From the NCBI GenBank assembly GCA_016715105.1, contig JADKBO010000027.1:62001-126000 (forward strand): a stretch of 64,000 bases of DNA, written 5' to 3'. A program made the position numbers and the translations under genes. The notes beneath the pieces are model-generated. The model was not told where the DNA came from. It did not search any database and worked only from the letters and a program-made list of their open reading frames with translations. The DNA is from Saprospiraceae bacterium (lineage in GTDB: Bacteria; Bacteroidota; Bacteroidia; Chitinophagales; Saprospiraceae). How positions within the stretch are numbered: position 1 is the stretch's first letter; each line of letters begins with the position of its first letter. This document shows, one piece after another, positions 21,501-29,046 of the stretch.

Positions 21501-22861
21501 CTAAAATTATTTCATCAACAGCTACGACAAGAAATACGCAATTGCAAATTGCAGCACTTTTTGATAGAAAAGTAAATCTATTCCCAAAGCAAGGGGTTGA
21601 GTGCGATGACTCATTCTTTGCGTTTTATCGAAGAACGTTTAAAAGTAGCGCTGACAAAACACCAGAATATCTTTCCAAAAGAAAATACATTGGTGTTTTA
21701 CCTACAGGAAGAACACAGATATGGATGCAGATGAGATTGGCTGCAATTATAATGACTCATAGAGCCATTTTTGAGTTGAAGGAGTTGGGAGAAAAGCATC
21801 CGATTGAATATGAGTCTTACAAGGACTTCGAAAAAGCAATGGATTATTATCACACCACAATTTCCTATTTCAACAGTCTTAAAGAAGTTGGAAAAACTCA
21901 ATCTCAAGTTCAAACATATATTTTGAAGGAATTAAGAAGAGTGTTTTCAAGAGTTGTAAGACCTCAAAAATTAATGCATTCTATTTACACTTATGGCCCA
22001 ATACAAGAGTCTGAATTAACAGGAAGACTGTCAGGCGAAGAAGTTAAAAATGAATTAAAAAGTGTTGAATCGAAGTGGAATGCAAAAAAACGTTTTGCCA
22101 ATAATCAAGATAATGAATTGTTTAGAGGTAAAGTTCCTCCAGAATTCGTTGTTGCTACCAATATGATTTCTGTTGGTATTGATGTTTCAAGATTCAATAC
22201 TATAATTATGAACTCAATGCCACGTAATACTGCAGAATATATTCAGGCAAGTAGCCGTGTGGCAAGAAATGATTATGGACTTGTTTTAACAGTTCATCAT
22301 CCATTCAGGGCAAGAGATATTTCTCATTATGAGAAATTTATTGAGTTCCACGAAAAAATGTATAGCTATGTTGAACCGATTTCTATAACTCCATTTACAC
22401 AAAAAGCTGTGGAAAGGTATATGGGTTTGTATTTAGCAACAATGATTCGACATACTACTATATTTACGGAAAGGGTTTCGGCAAGTGAGATTTCAACTAT
22501 TTCTGAAACTGAAATTTCAAACATAGTTTCAGATCTAACTAGTTATTTTGAAGAAAGAAAAATAAGAATGTCTGGTTATGACAATTTAATAAGCAACTTA
22601 TTGAAACAAGAGAATATTGTTCAAATTAAAAATTGGATTGAAGATGCATTTTTAGAATGGAAAGAAGAATCAGATAAGAATTTTGCAGACAACAAAACAT
22701 TTGTGTTCAATAACAAATCGGCAAGGACAACACCACCACAGGAACAACTCTATGTAGATATAGAGGAATATGTAGGGAACATTCATAGCAAAAAATGGCA
22801 AGTACCAATGTCTTTGAGAGTTATTGAACCAGAAGCTGCTATCAAAATAAATTCACTATAA
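18590..22861 (+). CDS. drmA: DrmA-like DISARM helicase
   Basis: This 1423-residue protein has a long N-terminal region without motifs and a superfamily 2 helicase core in the C-terminal half. Walker A is WFPTGGGKTEAY (about residue 700), motif II DELHLLLGP (about 937), motif III SSTATTR, motif V TNMISVGIDVSRF and motif VI QASSRVAR (about 1217). A zinc-cluster-like insert (CPWC, later CTNQKC) lies between motifs I and II at about residues 814-840. This layout and the next-door DUF1998 gene match DrmA. In DISARM, DrmA and DrmB form the core complex that acts on incoming DNA. An acidic low-complexity stretch rich in Glu, Asp and Gln occurs near residues 80-110. Confidence 0.87.
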   Translation: MNKIIDKRNSLERFIREQTLGPGINGYRYVDTENETLVNQKLIGEAPINYSSEILDIVPAAIYSTGILFPEDKSGTCKEGNILDNNEQTDKKDEADEQDSQNNSSEDIEATEGVELNQMFPRTMGLTCCLNNSFLDKGTIEFKVCFRYYQKLKQDKEGKFNNKYGLLCEVNHEEIQKIITKYELNSFRIKSINENHFLLLSKLSSEEITNIKTRIREIQKQIAEILFDEANTISIIPQLTKASCYLSNLKSSIYYELKNTITNDDVREKLYEVTQKIELAENITDHLRNLLDIYSGGYGLWQSKPIERIIKLENLHFPEQLRKISYLYNKPYDDVNISAIQEDGKITNGLKDVFRVDLDDKKEDYASLSANIQLSRDSRKESNQVFLKIQLINTSIAFDEAKQNDNRYYSTFNELVNQKSFFGVNLSIENEYLVPYNNHEYKSEKNDIYSEDTTTSFIYNQFKDYAIGHGCSVKWNHTNETRIVETEYLPFCETPDIDPIPRDKSKDAVTIEKEGFVSPLFLENSQSQEFKWLSVFSESSNDDIVIGLNEFVDSYGIWIELKRKDKKYQDNYSGIAKQELDKCKDDYLRMKKNIAAFLTGKSNKENLDSFRLMNASMFMQLWHSVKARLGEVNAFMNDNSFSHFDFNFYKIIADDKLFSKTESAGWRAFQLAFILLNLDGIFKANEDENWDKRNNWVDLVWFPTGGGKTEAYLGLIALTIINRRKEFKEKGGGTTAIMRYTLRLLTMQQFQRASLVIMALELIRRWGDYKLGDEPINIGLWVGKNSIPNSNIDLIYEFEHKLNLKKENRIPFSNCPWCNSEIKGETKEDTETASSVYNQNKVHLKCTNQKCSFSFGLGRITRKRQDQGPIPVCLSDETIYQHPPALLFGTVDKFAQLAHKVNGQNNGRNADSRRIFGTGNWENGKPKDGYFPPDLIIQDELHLLLGPLGSAVALFESAIDQLCTREDGTKPKIISSTATTRNTQLQIAALFDRKVNLFPKQGVECDDSFFAFYRRTFKSSADKTPEYLSKRKYIGVLPTGRTQIWMQMRLAAIIMTHRAIFELKELGEKHPIEYESYKDFEKAMDYYHTTISYFNSLKEVGKTQSQVQTYILKELRRVFSRVVRPQKLMHSIYTYGPIQESELTGRLSGEEVKNELKSVESKWNAKKRFANNQDNELFRGKVPPEFVVATNMISVGIDVSRFNTIIMNSMPRNTAEYIQASSRVARNDYGLVLTVHHPFRARDISHYEKFIEFHEKMYSYVEPISITPFTQKAVERYMGLYLATMIRHTTIFTERVSASEISTISETEISNIVSDLTSYFEERKIRMSGYDNLISNLLKQENIVQIKNWIEDAFLEWKEESDKNFADNKTFVFNNKSARTTPPQEQLYVDIEEYVGNIHSKKWQVPMSLRVIEPEAAIKINSL

Positions 22862-22862
22862 A

Positions 22863-25145
22863 ATGAAAGTATTAAAGCAAAATCAATATAATCAAGGAGT
22901 TGGGAAAAACAAACTACTTTCTTCAACATCAGGGGTTGGCTCAATTATCACGACCAAACTAGGTTCTTATGTCTTGATTTCAGATATCAATAAATGGAGA
23001 TTTGTTAAATGGGCAAATTCAAAAGTCGAAATTATAAGAACCAATAACTCTGATGACAGAAAAGTTTATGAGTTAAGTAAAGATGAAATTTTGAATAGAG
23101 GCTTAGAGTTTATAGATGATCAAAGATTTATTAAGTTCGTTAAATCAGAAAAGAATCTTGAAAACTTAGTCTGTTTGGTCGGTATACCCCATATGGCCTT
23201 GAATGAATCTTTCAACACTCCAAACTGGAAAAATCATCCAATTAGAACTGCTTTACAAAATACAGGAGAACAATATGAAGGAGTCTCAAGCCATTATATG
23301 ATTAATGGCACACACTTCCCAAAATGGTTTAAAAATTCTGATGGTGAATTAAAATTGGTTCGAGAATGGTTTGCAATTTGGGAAAAAGAATGTCGTAAAT
23401 ATCCTGACACTTTAAAACTCGATAATTTTGCCCCGCCTAGAGATGCATTAAGCAGAAAGGCATTTATCCGAGAATTGAATTCAAAAAATGAAGATGGCAA
23501 TCCTATCAAAATTAGAGAATACAAAACTCTTGAACAGACGAATCTAATATTGATTTGTCCGAATGGTCACTTATCAGATATTCCTTGGGCTAATTATTTA
23601 AGGTGGAAAACAGAAAAGTATCTTAGACTTCGACCCGATGAAGATAAAGGAGAAAATCTTATGTCATATGAAATGGTTGGCCCTTGTTGCAGTAATCCAA
23701 AACTTATATGGACAGAAAGTAAAACAAAATCTGAAGGATATGGAAGTATCTATATTGAATGTAATAGCTGTGGTATTGGGTCTGGCTCAGATAAAGAAAA
23801 ACCTAAAATTAATCTTGAGGGTATCAATAGTTTAGAACCATATTGCATTGGTCAAAAACCTTGGGAATTAGATATTGAGAATCCTTCAATTACTCCATAT
23901 GAAAATTGCTTCATTAGAAACGAAAGTAAAAATGGTCGTGAAAAAATGAGAATTGCATTGGTAACAGCAAATAACGTTTACTATGCAAATGGATTTTCAA
24001 GTCTATTTATTCCAATGCACTTAGCAGAGAATAAACCTAAAGAGCTAATTGAGGCTCTAAACTTTCTGGAGAAAAAATATAGTAAATATTTTGAACGAAC
24101 AGCAATAACTCGAGAAGAATACTGGAGTTCAAAATTTGATTTCAATGACTTTTTGATTGACAACGATATTAATCCTGAAAATGAAGGTGCCTTTAAAATC
24201 CAATTAGAATCAGAATTTTTAAACATTGCAAATGCTGTTGAAATTAGTGACAAGCACGAAGAATACAGATGGCAAGAATACAGATGTTTTTCAAATCATT
24301 CAACATTGCCTGATATTGAGATAAACAAAGGATTGCGATTTAATGACATTCAACTACCAAACGAACTAATTAATCTTTTTAAAAAGATTCAGCAGGTTGA
24401 AGAATTAAAAGTAACAAATGTTCAATTGGACTTCACAAGGGTTAAACCTAAAGAAAGAATTGTTGTAAATGGCGAAGTGAAAGAATCTTCGAGTGGTCAA
24501 AATATATTTTCAATTGATTCTAAAGAGTTATTTACCCTGCCTGCAAATGAGTCTTTAGGAGAAGGTCTTTTCTTTGAATTTTCTAATGAACATATTGATA
24601 AATGGATTTCAGAAAATGTTGTTGTTTTAGCAAATCGATTTGAAAAATATTTAAAGGAAGTTCCGAACCCTAATAGTCAAGGACTAAGTTCCAAAATGAA
24701 AATTTTCAACAATAAATACAAGCACTTTTTAATTCATTCATTCTCACATATGATGATGAGAGAACTAGAGTTCTCTTGCGGCTACCCAACAGCTAGTTTA
24801 AAAGAAAGGCTTTACATCTCTACAAGCCCTGAAAAGGAAATGTCAGGTTTACTCATTTACACAGCGGAAGGTTCAGAAGGTAGTATGGGGGGCTTAGTTT
24901 CACAAGGAGAACCTGAAAAGGTGTTTGAAATCATTAAAAAAGGATTAGAAAGATCAGTCAACTGTTCTTCTGATCCGTTATGTTGGGAATCTGATGGACA
25001 AGGAATTTTTGACTTGAATCTATCTGCTTGTTTTTCTTGTTCTTTAGTAGCAGAAACAGCTTGCGAAGAAATTAATTTAGGTTTAGATAGAAGAGTTTTG
25101 GTTGATGAAAAATTTGGATATTTCAATAATATTATATATGGTTAA
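22863..25145 (+). CDS. drmB: DrmB-like DUF1998 protein
   Basis: The 760-residue protein starts 2 bp after drmA. It has an N-terminal STSGVGSIITTKLGSYVLIS region, cysteine pairs at about residues 275-305 (CC and CNSCG), and the C-terminal DUF1998 domain: HSFSHMMMRELEFSCGYPTASLKERLY, LIYTAEGSEGSMGGLVSQGE, then CSSDPLCWE and ACFSCSLVAETACEE with conserved Cys likely to bind zinc. DUF1998 together with a DrmA helicase is the diagnostic pair of DISARM. The drmC phospholipase-D gene that normally follows is absent; an HNH nuclease gene overlapping the drmB stop by 8 bp takes its place. Confidence 0.88.
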   Translation: MKVLKQNQYNQGVGKNKLLSSTSGVGSIITTKLGSYVLISDINKWRFVKWANSKVEIIRTNNSDDRKVYELSKDEILNRGLEFIDDQRFIKFVKSEKNLENLVCLVGIPHMALNESFNTPNWKNHPIRTALQNTGEQYEGVSSHYMINGTHFPKWFKNSDGELKLVREWFAIWEKECRKYPDTLKLDNFAPPRDALSRKAFIRELNSKNEDGNPIKIREYKTLEQTNLILICPNGHLSDIPWANYLRWKTEKYLRLRPDEDKGENLMSYEMVGPCCSNPKLIWTESKTKSEGYGSIYIECNSCGIGSGSDKEKPKINLEGINSLEPYCIGQKPWELDIENPSITPYENCFIRNESKNGREKMRIALVTANNVYYANGFSSLFIPMHLAENKPKELIEALNFLEKKYSKYFERTAITREEYWSSKFDFNDFLIDNDINPENEGAFKIQLESEFLNIANAVEISDKHEEYRWQEYRCFSNHSTLPDIEINKGLRFNDIQLPNELINLFKKIQQVEELKVTNVQLDFTRVKPKERIVVNGEVKESSSGQNIFSIDSKELFTLPANESLGEGLFFEFSNEHIDKWISENVVVLANRFEKYLKEVPNPNSQGLSSKMKIFNNKYKHFLIHSFSHMMMRELEFSCGYPTASLKERLYISTSPEKEMSGLLIYTAEGSEGSMGGLVSQGEPEKVFEIIKKGLERSVNCSSDPLCWESDGQGIFDLNLSACFSCSLVAETACEEINLGLDRRVLVDEKFGYFNNIIYG

Positions 25146-25908
25146 GAAACTTTGGTCCAGACAAGAACTCATCTTAGCTTTCAATCTCTATTTAAAGCTC
25201 CCTTTTGGTAAAATGCATAAGCATACACCCGAGATAATTAATTTGGCAAACCTTTTGGGTAGAACGCCAAGTTCAATTGGAATGAGGCTAGGGGACTTTG
25301 CTAGTGTAGATCCTATTTTGCAAGCTAGAGGCATTGGTGGTTTAAAAGGAGGTATGAGTCAAGTAAAACCCATTTGGGATGAATTTTTTAATAACCAAGA
25401 AGAATTAGTATTCTTAAGTGAACAAATATTAGCAGAAAAGGAAAATTCTAGTATTGAAAATAAATACCAAGATTTACTTTTTGATATAAAAGATTTGAAA
25501 GGACAAGATATTATACGTCAAGTTAAAACACGAGTCAATCAATCAGTATTTAGACAAATGGTTCTGGCAAACTACTCTGCAAAATGTGCCATTACAGGCA
25601 TAGATGTTCCAGAATTATTATTAGCGAGCCACATTATCCCATGGTCAAAAAACGAACAGCATAGATTAAACCCAGAAAATGGGATTTGCCTTTCGGCACT
25701 TTATGATAAAGCTTTTGATAAAGGGTTGATAAGTATTAATAAAAGCTTTGAAGTCATTTTATCACCATCTTTAAAATTTAAAAAGGATACTTCATTTTAT
25801 AGGAATTATTTTTCATCTATTGAAAATATTAAAATTACTGAACCCATAAAATACCTTCCAAGAAAAGAATTCTTAGAATTTCACTTAGATATGATATTTA
25901 TAAAATAA
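25138..25908 (+). CDS. HNH endonuclease at the drmC position
   Basis: About 256 residues from the ATG at 25138, which overlaps the drmB stop by 8 bp exactly as drmA overlaps its own upstream gene. The N-terminal part (WSRQELILAFNLYLKLPFG, LANLLGRTPSSIGMRLGDFASVDP) is the helical domain seen in solitary HNH_2 endonucleases. The C-terminal part has the nuclease core CAITGIDVPELLLASHIIPW, NPENGICLSALYDKAFDKGLI with His and Asn residues of the beta-beta-alpha metal fold. Translational coupling to drmB points to a functional part of this system, probably the DNA-cutting effector; this is inference. It ends the operon. Confidence 0.9.
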   Translation: MVKKLWSRQELILAFNLYLKLPFGKMHKHTPEIINLANLLGRTPSSIGMRLGDFASVDPILQARGIGGLKGGMSQVKPIWDEFFNNQEELVFLSEQILAEKENSSIENKYQDLLFDIKDLKGQDIIRQVKTRVNQSVFRQMVLANYSAKCAITGIDVPELLLASHIIPWSKNEQHRLNPENGICLSALYDKAFDKGLISINKSFEVILSPSLKFKKDTSFYRNYFSSIENIKITEPIKYLPRKEFLEFHLDMIFIK

Positions 25909-25934
25909 GCCACTATGCATCAAAACCCATGAGT

Positions 25935-26240
25935 ATCCAATGGGAACTCAAAGAGCCATTGCCCAACTATTTGTGGAAAGATGCCGCGAAGTTGAGGGTA
26001 GGGTAGCAACCCAATCTCGGTGGAATGTGAACTTTCAGTTCGCAGTCAGAACCAAGCTGCCAAATAAATTTGGCAGTCTACAAAGCATCGTAGAAATGGC
26101 TTTGAATCCCATCCAAACACCGCCGAAATCTATTTCGCAACAACTAAGCCCTGTGGACTGCGAACTTCAGTTCGCAAAAAAAAACATACCGCCAAATTAA
26201 TTTGGCAGTCCACAAAGTACTCTAGAAATGGCTTCGACTC
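25935..26240. repeat. Composite hairpin repeat, copy 1 (between DISARM-like operon and TacAT)
   Basis: Order of modules on the plus strand: A (AACTTTCAGTTCGCAG variant), B (GCCAAATaaATTTGGC), linker ACAAAGCATCGTAGAAATGG, C (CGAAATctATTTCG), A again (TGCGAACTtcAGTTCGCA at 26159-26176) and B again. The same A-B-C-A-B order recurs at about 27130, 28057 and 31165 in the same orientation. No coding function is supported. Confidence 0.9.
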
Positions 26241-26256
26241 TCCTCGTTCACTTATA

Positions 26257-26298
26257 CAAATTTAAATTTGCATTGTACGGTTAATTGCCGTAGATTTG
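26257..26298 (+). promoter_or_regulatory. Promoter and palindromic operator of the TacAT-like module
   Basis: TTTG at 26267-26270 and TAGATTTG at 26291-26298 with a 20-bp spacer match the Bacteroidota promoter pattern. The perfect 14-bp palindrome CAAATTTAAATTTG (26257-26270) overlaps the upstream box, as expected for an autoregulatory antitoxin site. Confidence 0.65.
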
Positions 26299-26316
26299 TG
26301 CTAAATAAACTTCATA

Positions 26317-26598
26317 ATGGAAGCACAATTAAATAAAGATGAGCGCATAGAGTTGAGAGTTTCTGCAACCGATAAGAGAATTTTCAGAAAAGCCCAAAAA
26401 CTGAGTGGTGACAAGTCATTTAGCAGTTTTATTGTGCGAATAGTTAAAGAAAAAGCTGAAGAAATCGTCGCTAAAAATGATAAAATCATAGCTACTGAAA
26501 AAGATCGTCAGATGTTTTTTGATGCCGTATTCAGCAATACAAAACCAAATCGAAATTTGGCCGAAGCTGCGAAAAGATACAAAGCAATTAATTCCTGA
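26317..26598 (+). CDS. DUF1778 (TacA-type) antitoxin
   Basis: The 93-residue protein starts with a ribbon-helix-helix segment (RIELRVSATDKRIFRKAQKLSG, FSSFIVRIVKEKAEEI) and ends with a neutralising tail (FFDAVFSNTKPNRNLAEAAKRYKA) typical of DUF1778 antitoxins. It binds and blocks the acetyltransferase toxin encoded 2 bp downstream and represses its own promoter, where a palindrome is present. It lies between copies 1 and 2 of the composite hairpin repeat. Confidence 0.92.
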   Translation: MEAQLNKDERIELRVSATDKRIFRKAQKLSGDKSFSSFIVRIVKEKAEEIVAKNDKIIATEKDRQMFFDAVFSNTKPNRNLAEAAKRYKAINS

Positions 26599-26600
26599 AG

Positions 26601-27092
26601 TTGAATATTTCGATACTAGATAACACGCACAACAGAAAGAGTTTTGAATGCGAAGAGCAAACGCTAACAGACTATATTCAACATCAAGTCAGTCAGGACA
26701 TAAAGAAAAAACTTGCTGTTTGTTTCGTAGCAACCGACAAAGACAACAATGTAATTGGCTACTATACCTTGACCAGCGAAAGCCTTGGCCGAGAACTGAT
26801 ACCAGATAAGTATATCAAAAAAGTCCCTCAGACTTATAACGCCCCGGTAATCTTACTCGGTCGTTTAGCCAGACATCAAAAAGAAAAAGGAACAGGACTT
26901 GGCGAATACCTCTTATTGGATGCACTCTTCAGAGCTTATACCCTCTCAGAAGAAAGCATTGGCGCTATGGCAGTTGTTGTTGATCCAATTAATGAATATG
27001 CTGTGAAATTTTATGAAAAGTATGGATTTCTTCATCTGCCTGATAGTGGAAGGATGTTCCTTCCGATGAATACCATCAAACAGATTGTTTGA
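26601..27092 (+). CDS. GNAT acetyltransferase toxin (TacT-type)
   Basis: About 163 residues with a GNAT fold: CFVATDKDNNVIGYYTLTS, the acetyl-CoA loop LGRLARHQKEKGTGLGEYLL, and NEYAVKFYEKYGF. Toxins of this type acetylate charged tRNA and stop translation. The start appears to be TTG at 26601, 2 bp after the antitoxin stop. The C-terminus (RMFLPMNTIKQIV) is complete. The pair is the first of several toxin-antitoxin modules in same-strand order after the DISARM-like operon. Confidence 0.92.
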   Translation: MNISILDNTHNRKSFECEEQTLTDYIQHQVSQDIKKKLAVCFVATDKDNNVIGYYTLTSESLGRELIPDKYIKKVPQTYNAPVILLGRLARHQKEKGTGLGEYLLLDALFRAYTLSEESIGAMAVVVDPINEYAVKFYEKYGFLHLPDSGRMFLPMNTIKQIV

Positions 27093-27129
27093 AATAGAAG
27101 GCATCATTTACGAAATCAATTCTTAACAC

Positions 27130-27363
27130 CCAATCCCAGTGGACTGCTAACTTCAGTTCGCAGCCAGAGACTTGCAGCCAAATAAATTTGGCATTCCCAC
27201 AAAGCATCGTAGAAAGGGCTTTGAATCCCATCCAAACACCGCCGAAATCTATTTCGCAACACCCAAAGACCAGTGGACTGCGAACTTCAGTTCGCAGAAA
27301 AAACATACCGCCAAATAAATTTGGCAATCCACAAAGCATCGTAGAAATGGCTTTGGCTCTCCC
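27130..27363. repeat. Composite hairpin repeat, copy 2
   Basis: Same module order and orientation as copy 1: A, B, linker with GCATCGTAGAAA, C, A, B, ending in GGCTTTGGCTCTCCCC. The same terminal word closes the copy at about 31400. It starts about 40 bp after the TacT-like stop codon. Confidence 0.9.
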
Positions 27364-27425
27364 CTAAAAAACTAACGAAATCTATTTAATTTCTTAAAGT
27401 TACCCCCACTTACAATCGGAGTCCA

Positions 27426-27433
27426 TATCTTTG
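27426..27433 (+). promoter_or_regulatory. -7 box TATCTTTG of the RelE/ParE-type module
   Basis: TATCTTTG matches TAnnTTTG and lies about 88 bp before the antitoxin start. No clear TTTG upstream box is present at the usual distance, so only the -7 element is called. Confidence 0.45.
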
Positions 27434-27520
27434 TATTTGAAGTTTAAGTAAATGAGGTATATGAGAAGTTAAGTGGCACTTTTTTAACCTTTAGTTTGTT
27501 ATAACCTAAAACAATCAAAT

Positions 27521-27754
27521 ATGTCTAGCATAGAATTAAAAAATAAAGTTTACAAAGAATTGGAATCTGCGGATGATTATTTGTTGGAAGAAATTTTAGG
27601 TCTCATAGATATAGAATCGAAAAAAAAGGAGATTGTTAAAATACCAGATCATTATAAAGAAGCTCTAGAAAATAGTATATCTCAAATTAAATCAGGAAAC
27701 ACAATTCCTAATGCTGAGGTCGAAGAAAAGTATCGAAAATGGCTTTACAAATAA
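27521..27754 (+). CDS. Small antitoxin-like protein of a RelE/ParE module
   Basis: The 77-residue helical protein (ELKNKVYKELESADDYLLEEILGLIDIES, and a basic C-terminus EEKYRKWLYK) has no clear DNA-binding motif. It overlaps the start of a RelE/ParE-type toxin gene by 16 bp, the usual arrangement for an antitoxin. The function is inferred from position and size. Confidence 0.75.
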   Translation: MSSIELKNKVYKELESADDYLLEEILGLIDIESKKKEIVKIPDHYKEALENSISQIKSGNTIPNAEVEEKYRKWLYK

Positions 27755-28041
27755 TTTGGACCGTTGATGCTAAGAAGCATTTAAATGATATTCTTGATTA
27801 TTGGTGTAAAAGAAATGGTTCAAAAACCTATTCACAAAAGCTTTACCTTATCGTCAAAAACGCTCTTATAACACTTTCAAAATATCCAGAATCTGGAAAG
27901 TTGACAGAAAATCCACTTATTAAGGCAAAGATTATTAAGGACTATTATTTATTTTATACGTTTGATAATACACATTTAATTGTGGTTGGTTTTTGCGATA
28001 TGAGAAGAGATCCTGAATATATTGAGACGTTACTCACATAA
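27739..28041 (+). CDS. RelE/ParE-superfamily toxin
   Basis: The 100-residue toxin has the ParE/RelE pattern: IIWTVDAKKHLNDILDYWCKRNGS, LSKYPESGKLTENP, then YYLFYTFDNTHLIVVGFCDMRRDPE with the typical basic pair and D-x-R-R-x-P ending. Members inhibit gyrase (ParE) or cut mRNA (RelE); the sequence alone does not settle which. It is followed within 20 bp by repeat copy 3. Confidence 0.9.
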   Translation: MALQIIWTVDAKKHLNDILDYWCKRNGSKTYSQKLYLIVKNALITLSKYPESGKLTENPLIKAKIIKDYYLFYTFDNTHLIVVGFCDMRRDPEYIETLLT

Positions 28042-28056
28042 AAGAAGCTATCCAGA

Positions 28057-28331
28057 AACTTCAGTTCGCAGCTAGAAGCATGCCGCCAAATAAATTTGGC
28101 ATTCCACAAAGCATCGTAGAAATGGCTTTGAATCCCATCCTAACACCGCCGAAATCTATTTCGCAACAACAAGGCCCTGTGGACTGCGAACTTCAGTTCG
28201 CAGAAAAAACATACCGCCAAATAAATTTGGCAGTCCACAAAACATCGTAGAAATGGCTTTATAACTCCCAATCCCGGTGGACTGTGAACTTTCAGTTCGC
28301 CACCAGAAGCATGCTGCCAACGATGCTTTTG
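28057..28331. repeat. Composite hairpin repeat, copy 3
   Basis: Module order partial A, B, linker, C, A, B, linker, then a further A variant (GTGGACTGTGAACTTTCAGTTCGCC at about 28277-28301, with one extra T). The last A module is read through as the first codons of the following HigB-like toxin. Confidence 0.9.
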
Positions 28332-28645
28332 AGTTCTTAAAAGGGCTTGATCGCAAACATTATGAAAAGATTCTTTACAATATTCGTAAAGCTCAAACTG
28401 AACATAATCCTGATTTATTCAAGAAACTTTACAATGACATTTGGGAATTCAGAACCTTATACCAAGGTATTCAATATAGGCTGCTTGCGTTTTGGGACAA
28501 AACTTCAGCAACAGAAACTCTAGTTATATCGACACACGGATTTGTAAAAAAGCGAAGTAAAGTTCCTGGTGCCGAAGTGCAAATAGCCATCAGACAGCGG
28601 ACAATGTATTTTGAAGAAAAACAATTAAAAAATAAGAAAAAATGA
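28277..28645 (+). CDS. HigB-like (Gp49/DUF891) toxin with repeat-encoded N-terminus
   Basis: The conserved part is ANDAFEFLKGLDRKHYEKILYN, LFKKLYNDIWEFRTLYQGIQYRLLAFWD and VISTHGFVKKRSKVP, as in HigB/Gp49 ribosome-dependent mRNA interferases. The first 14 codons (GTG start, MDCELSVRHQKHAA) are encoded by the last hairpin module of repeat copy 3, and the family's normal first strand is missing. The native start therefore seems to have been replaced by a repeat. Toxicity may be lost. The gene overlaps the antitoxin start by 4 bp. Confidence 0.82.
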   Translation: MDCELSVRHQKHAANDAFEFLKGLDRKHYEKILYNIRKAQTEHNPDLFKKLYNDIWEFRTLYQGIQYRLLAFWDKTSATETLVISTHGFVKKRSKVPGAEVQIAIRQRTMYFEEKQLKNKKK

Positions 28646-28956
28646 AAACATACACTTTAGATCAAGTGCAAGATGAACTTCTAGGGAAAGTTGGAACTCC
28701 TCAAAGAGACATGTTTGAATACGAACTTCAAATGGACTTAATCGGAAAAGCTATTAAACTAACTCGACAAGAACGTAATTTAACGCAAGAAGATTTAGGC
28801 AAACTCATTGGTGTCCAAAAAGCCCAAATATCACGACTTGAAAACAATGCAGGCAATGTTAGAATGGACACTTTATTGAGGGTATTTACGGCATTGAAAG
28901 CAAAAGTAAAGTTTCAAGTGGAATTATCTAATGTAAATATTTTTGTTGGGCAATAA
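28642..28956 (+). CDS. HigA-like XRE antitoxin
   Basis: The 104-residue protein has a helix-turn-helix domain (IGKAIKLTRQERNLTQEDLGKLIGVQKAQISRLENNAGNVRMDTLLRVFTALKAKV) after a linker common to antitoxins encoded behind Gp49 toxins (DMFEYELQMDLIG). The toxin-first order is usual for this class. It neutralises the HigB-like partner and probably represses the operon. The sequence looks intact even though the toxin N-terminus is altered. Confidence 0.93.
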   Translation: MKTYTLDQVQDELLGKVGTPQRDMFEYELQMDLIGKAIKLTRQERNLTQEDLGKLIGVQKAQISRLENNAGNVRMDTLLRVFTALKAKVKFQVELSNVNIFVGQ

Positions 28957-29046
28957 AACAGATCGTTATAACTTTGTTTCTGTGATGCAGAGGTTGTAGG
29001 AGAGTTGTACGACGCAATTTTAAACCTAACACCAAGCACAAAAATA

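Noticed and set aside
12660..25908. Simple type II restriction-modification locus or BREX
   Set aside because: The DrmA-like helicase plus DUF1998 pair is not part of simple type II systems, and no PglZ, BrxC or BrxL gene is present.
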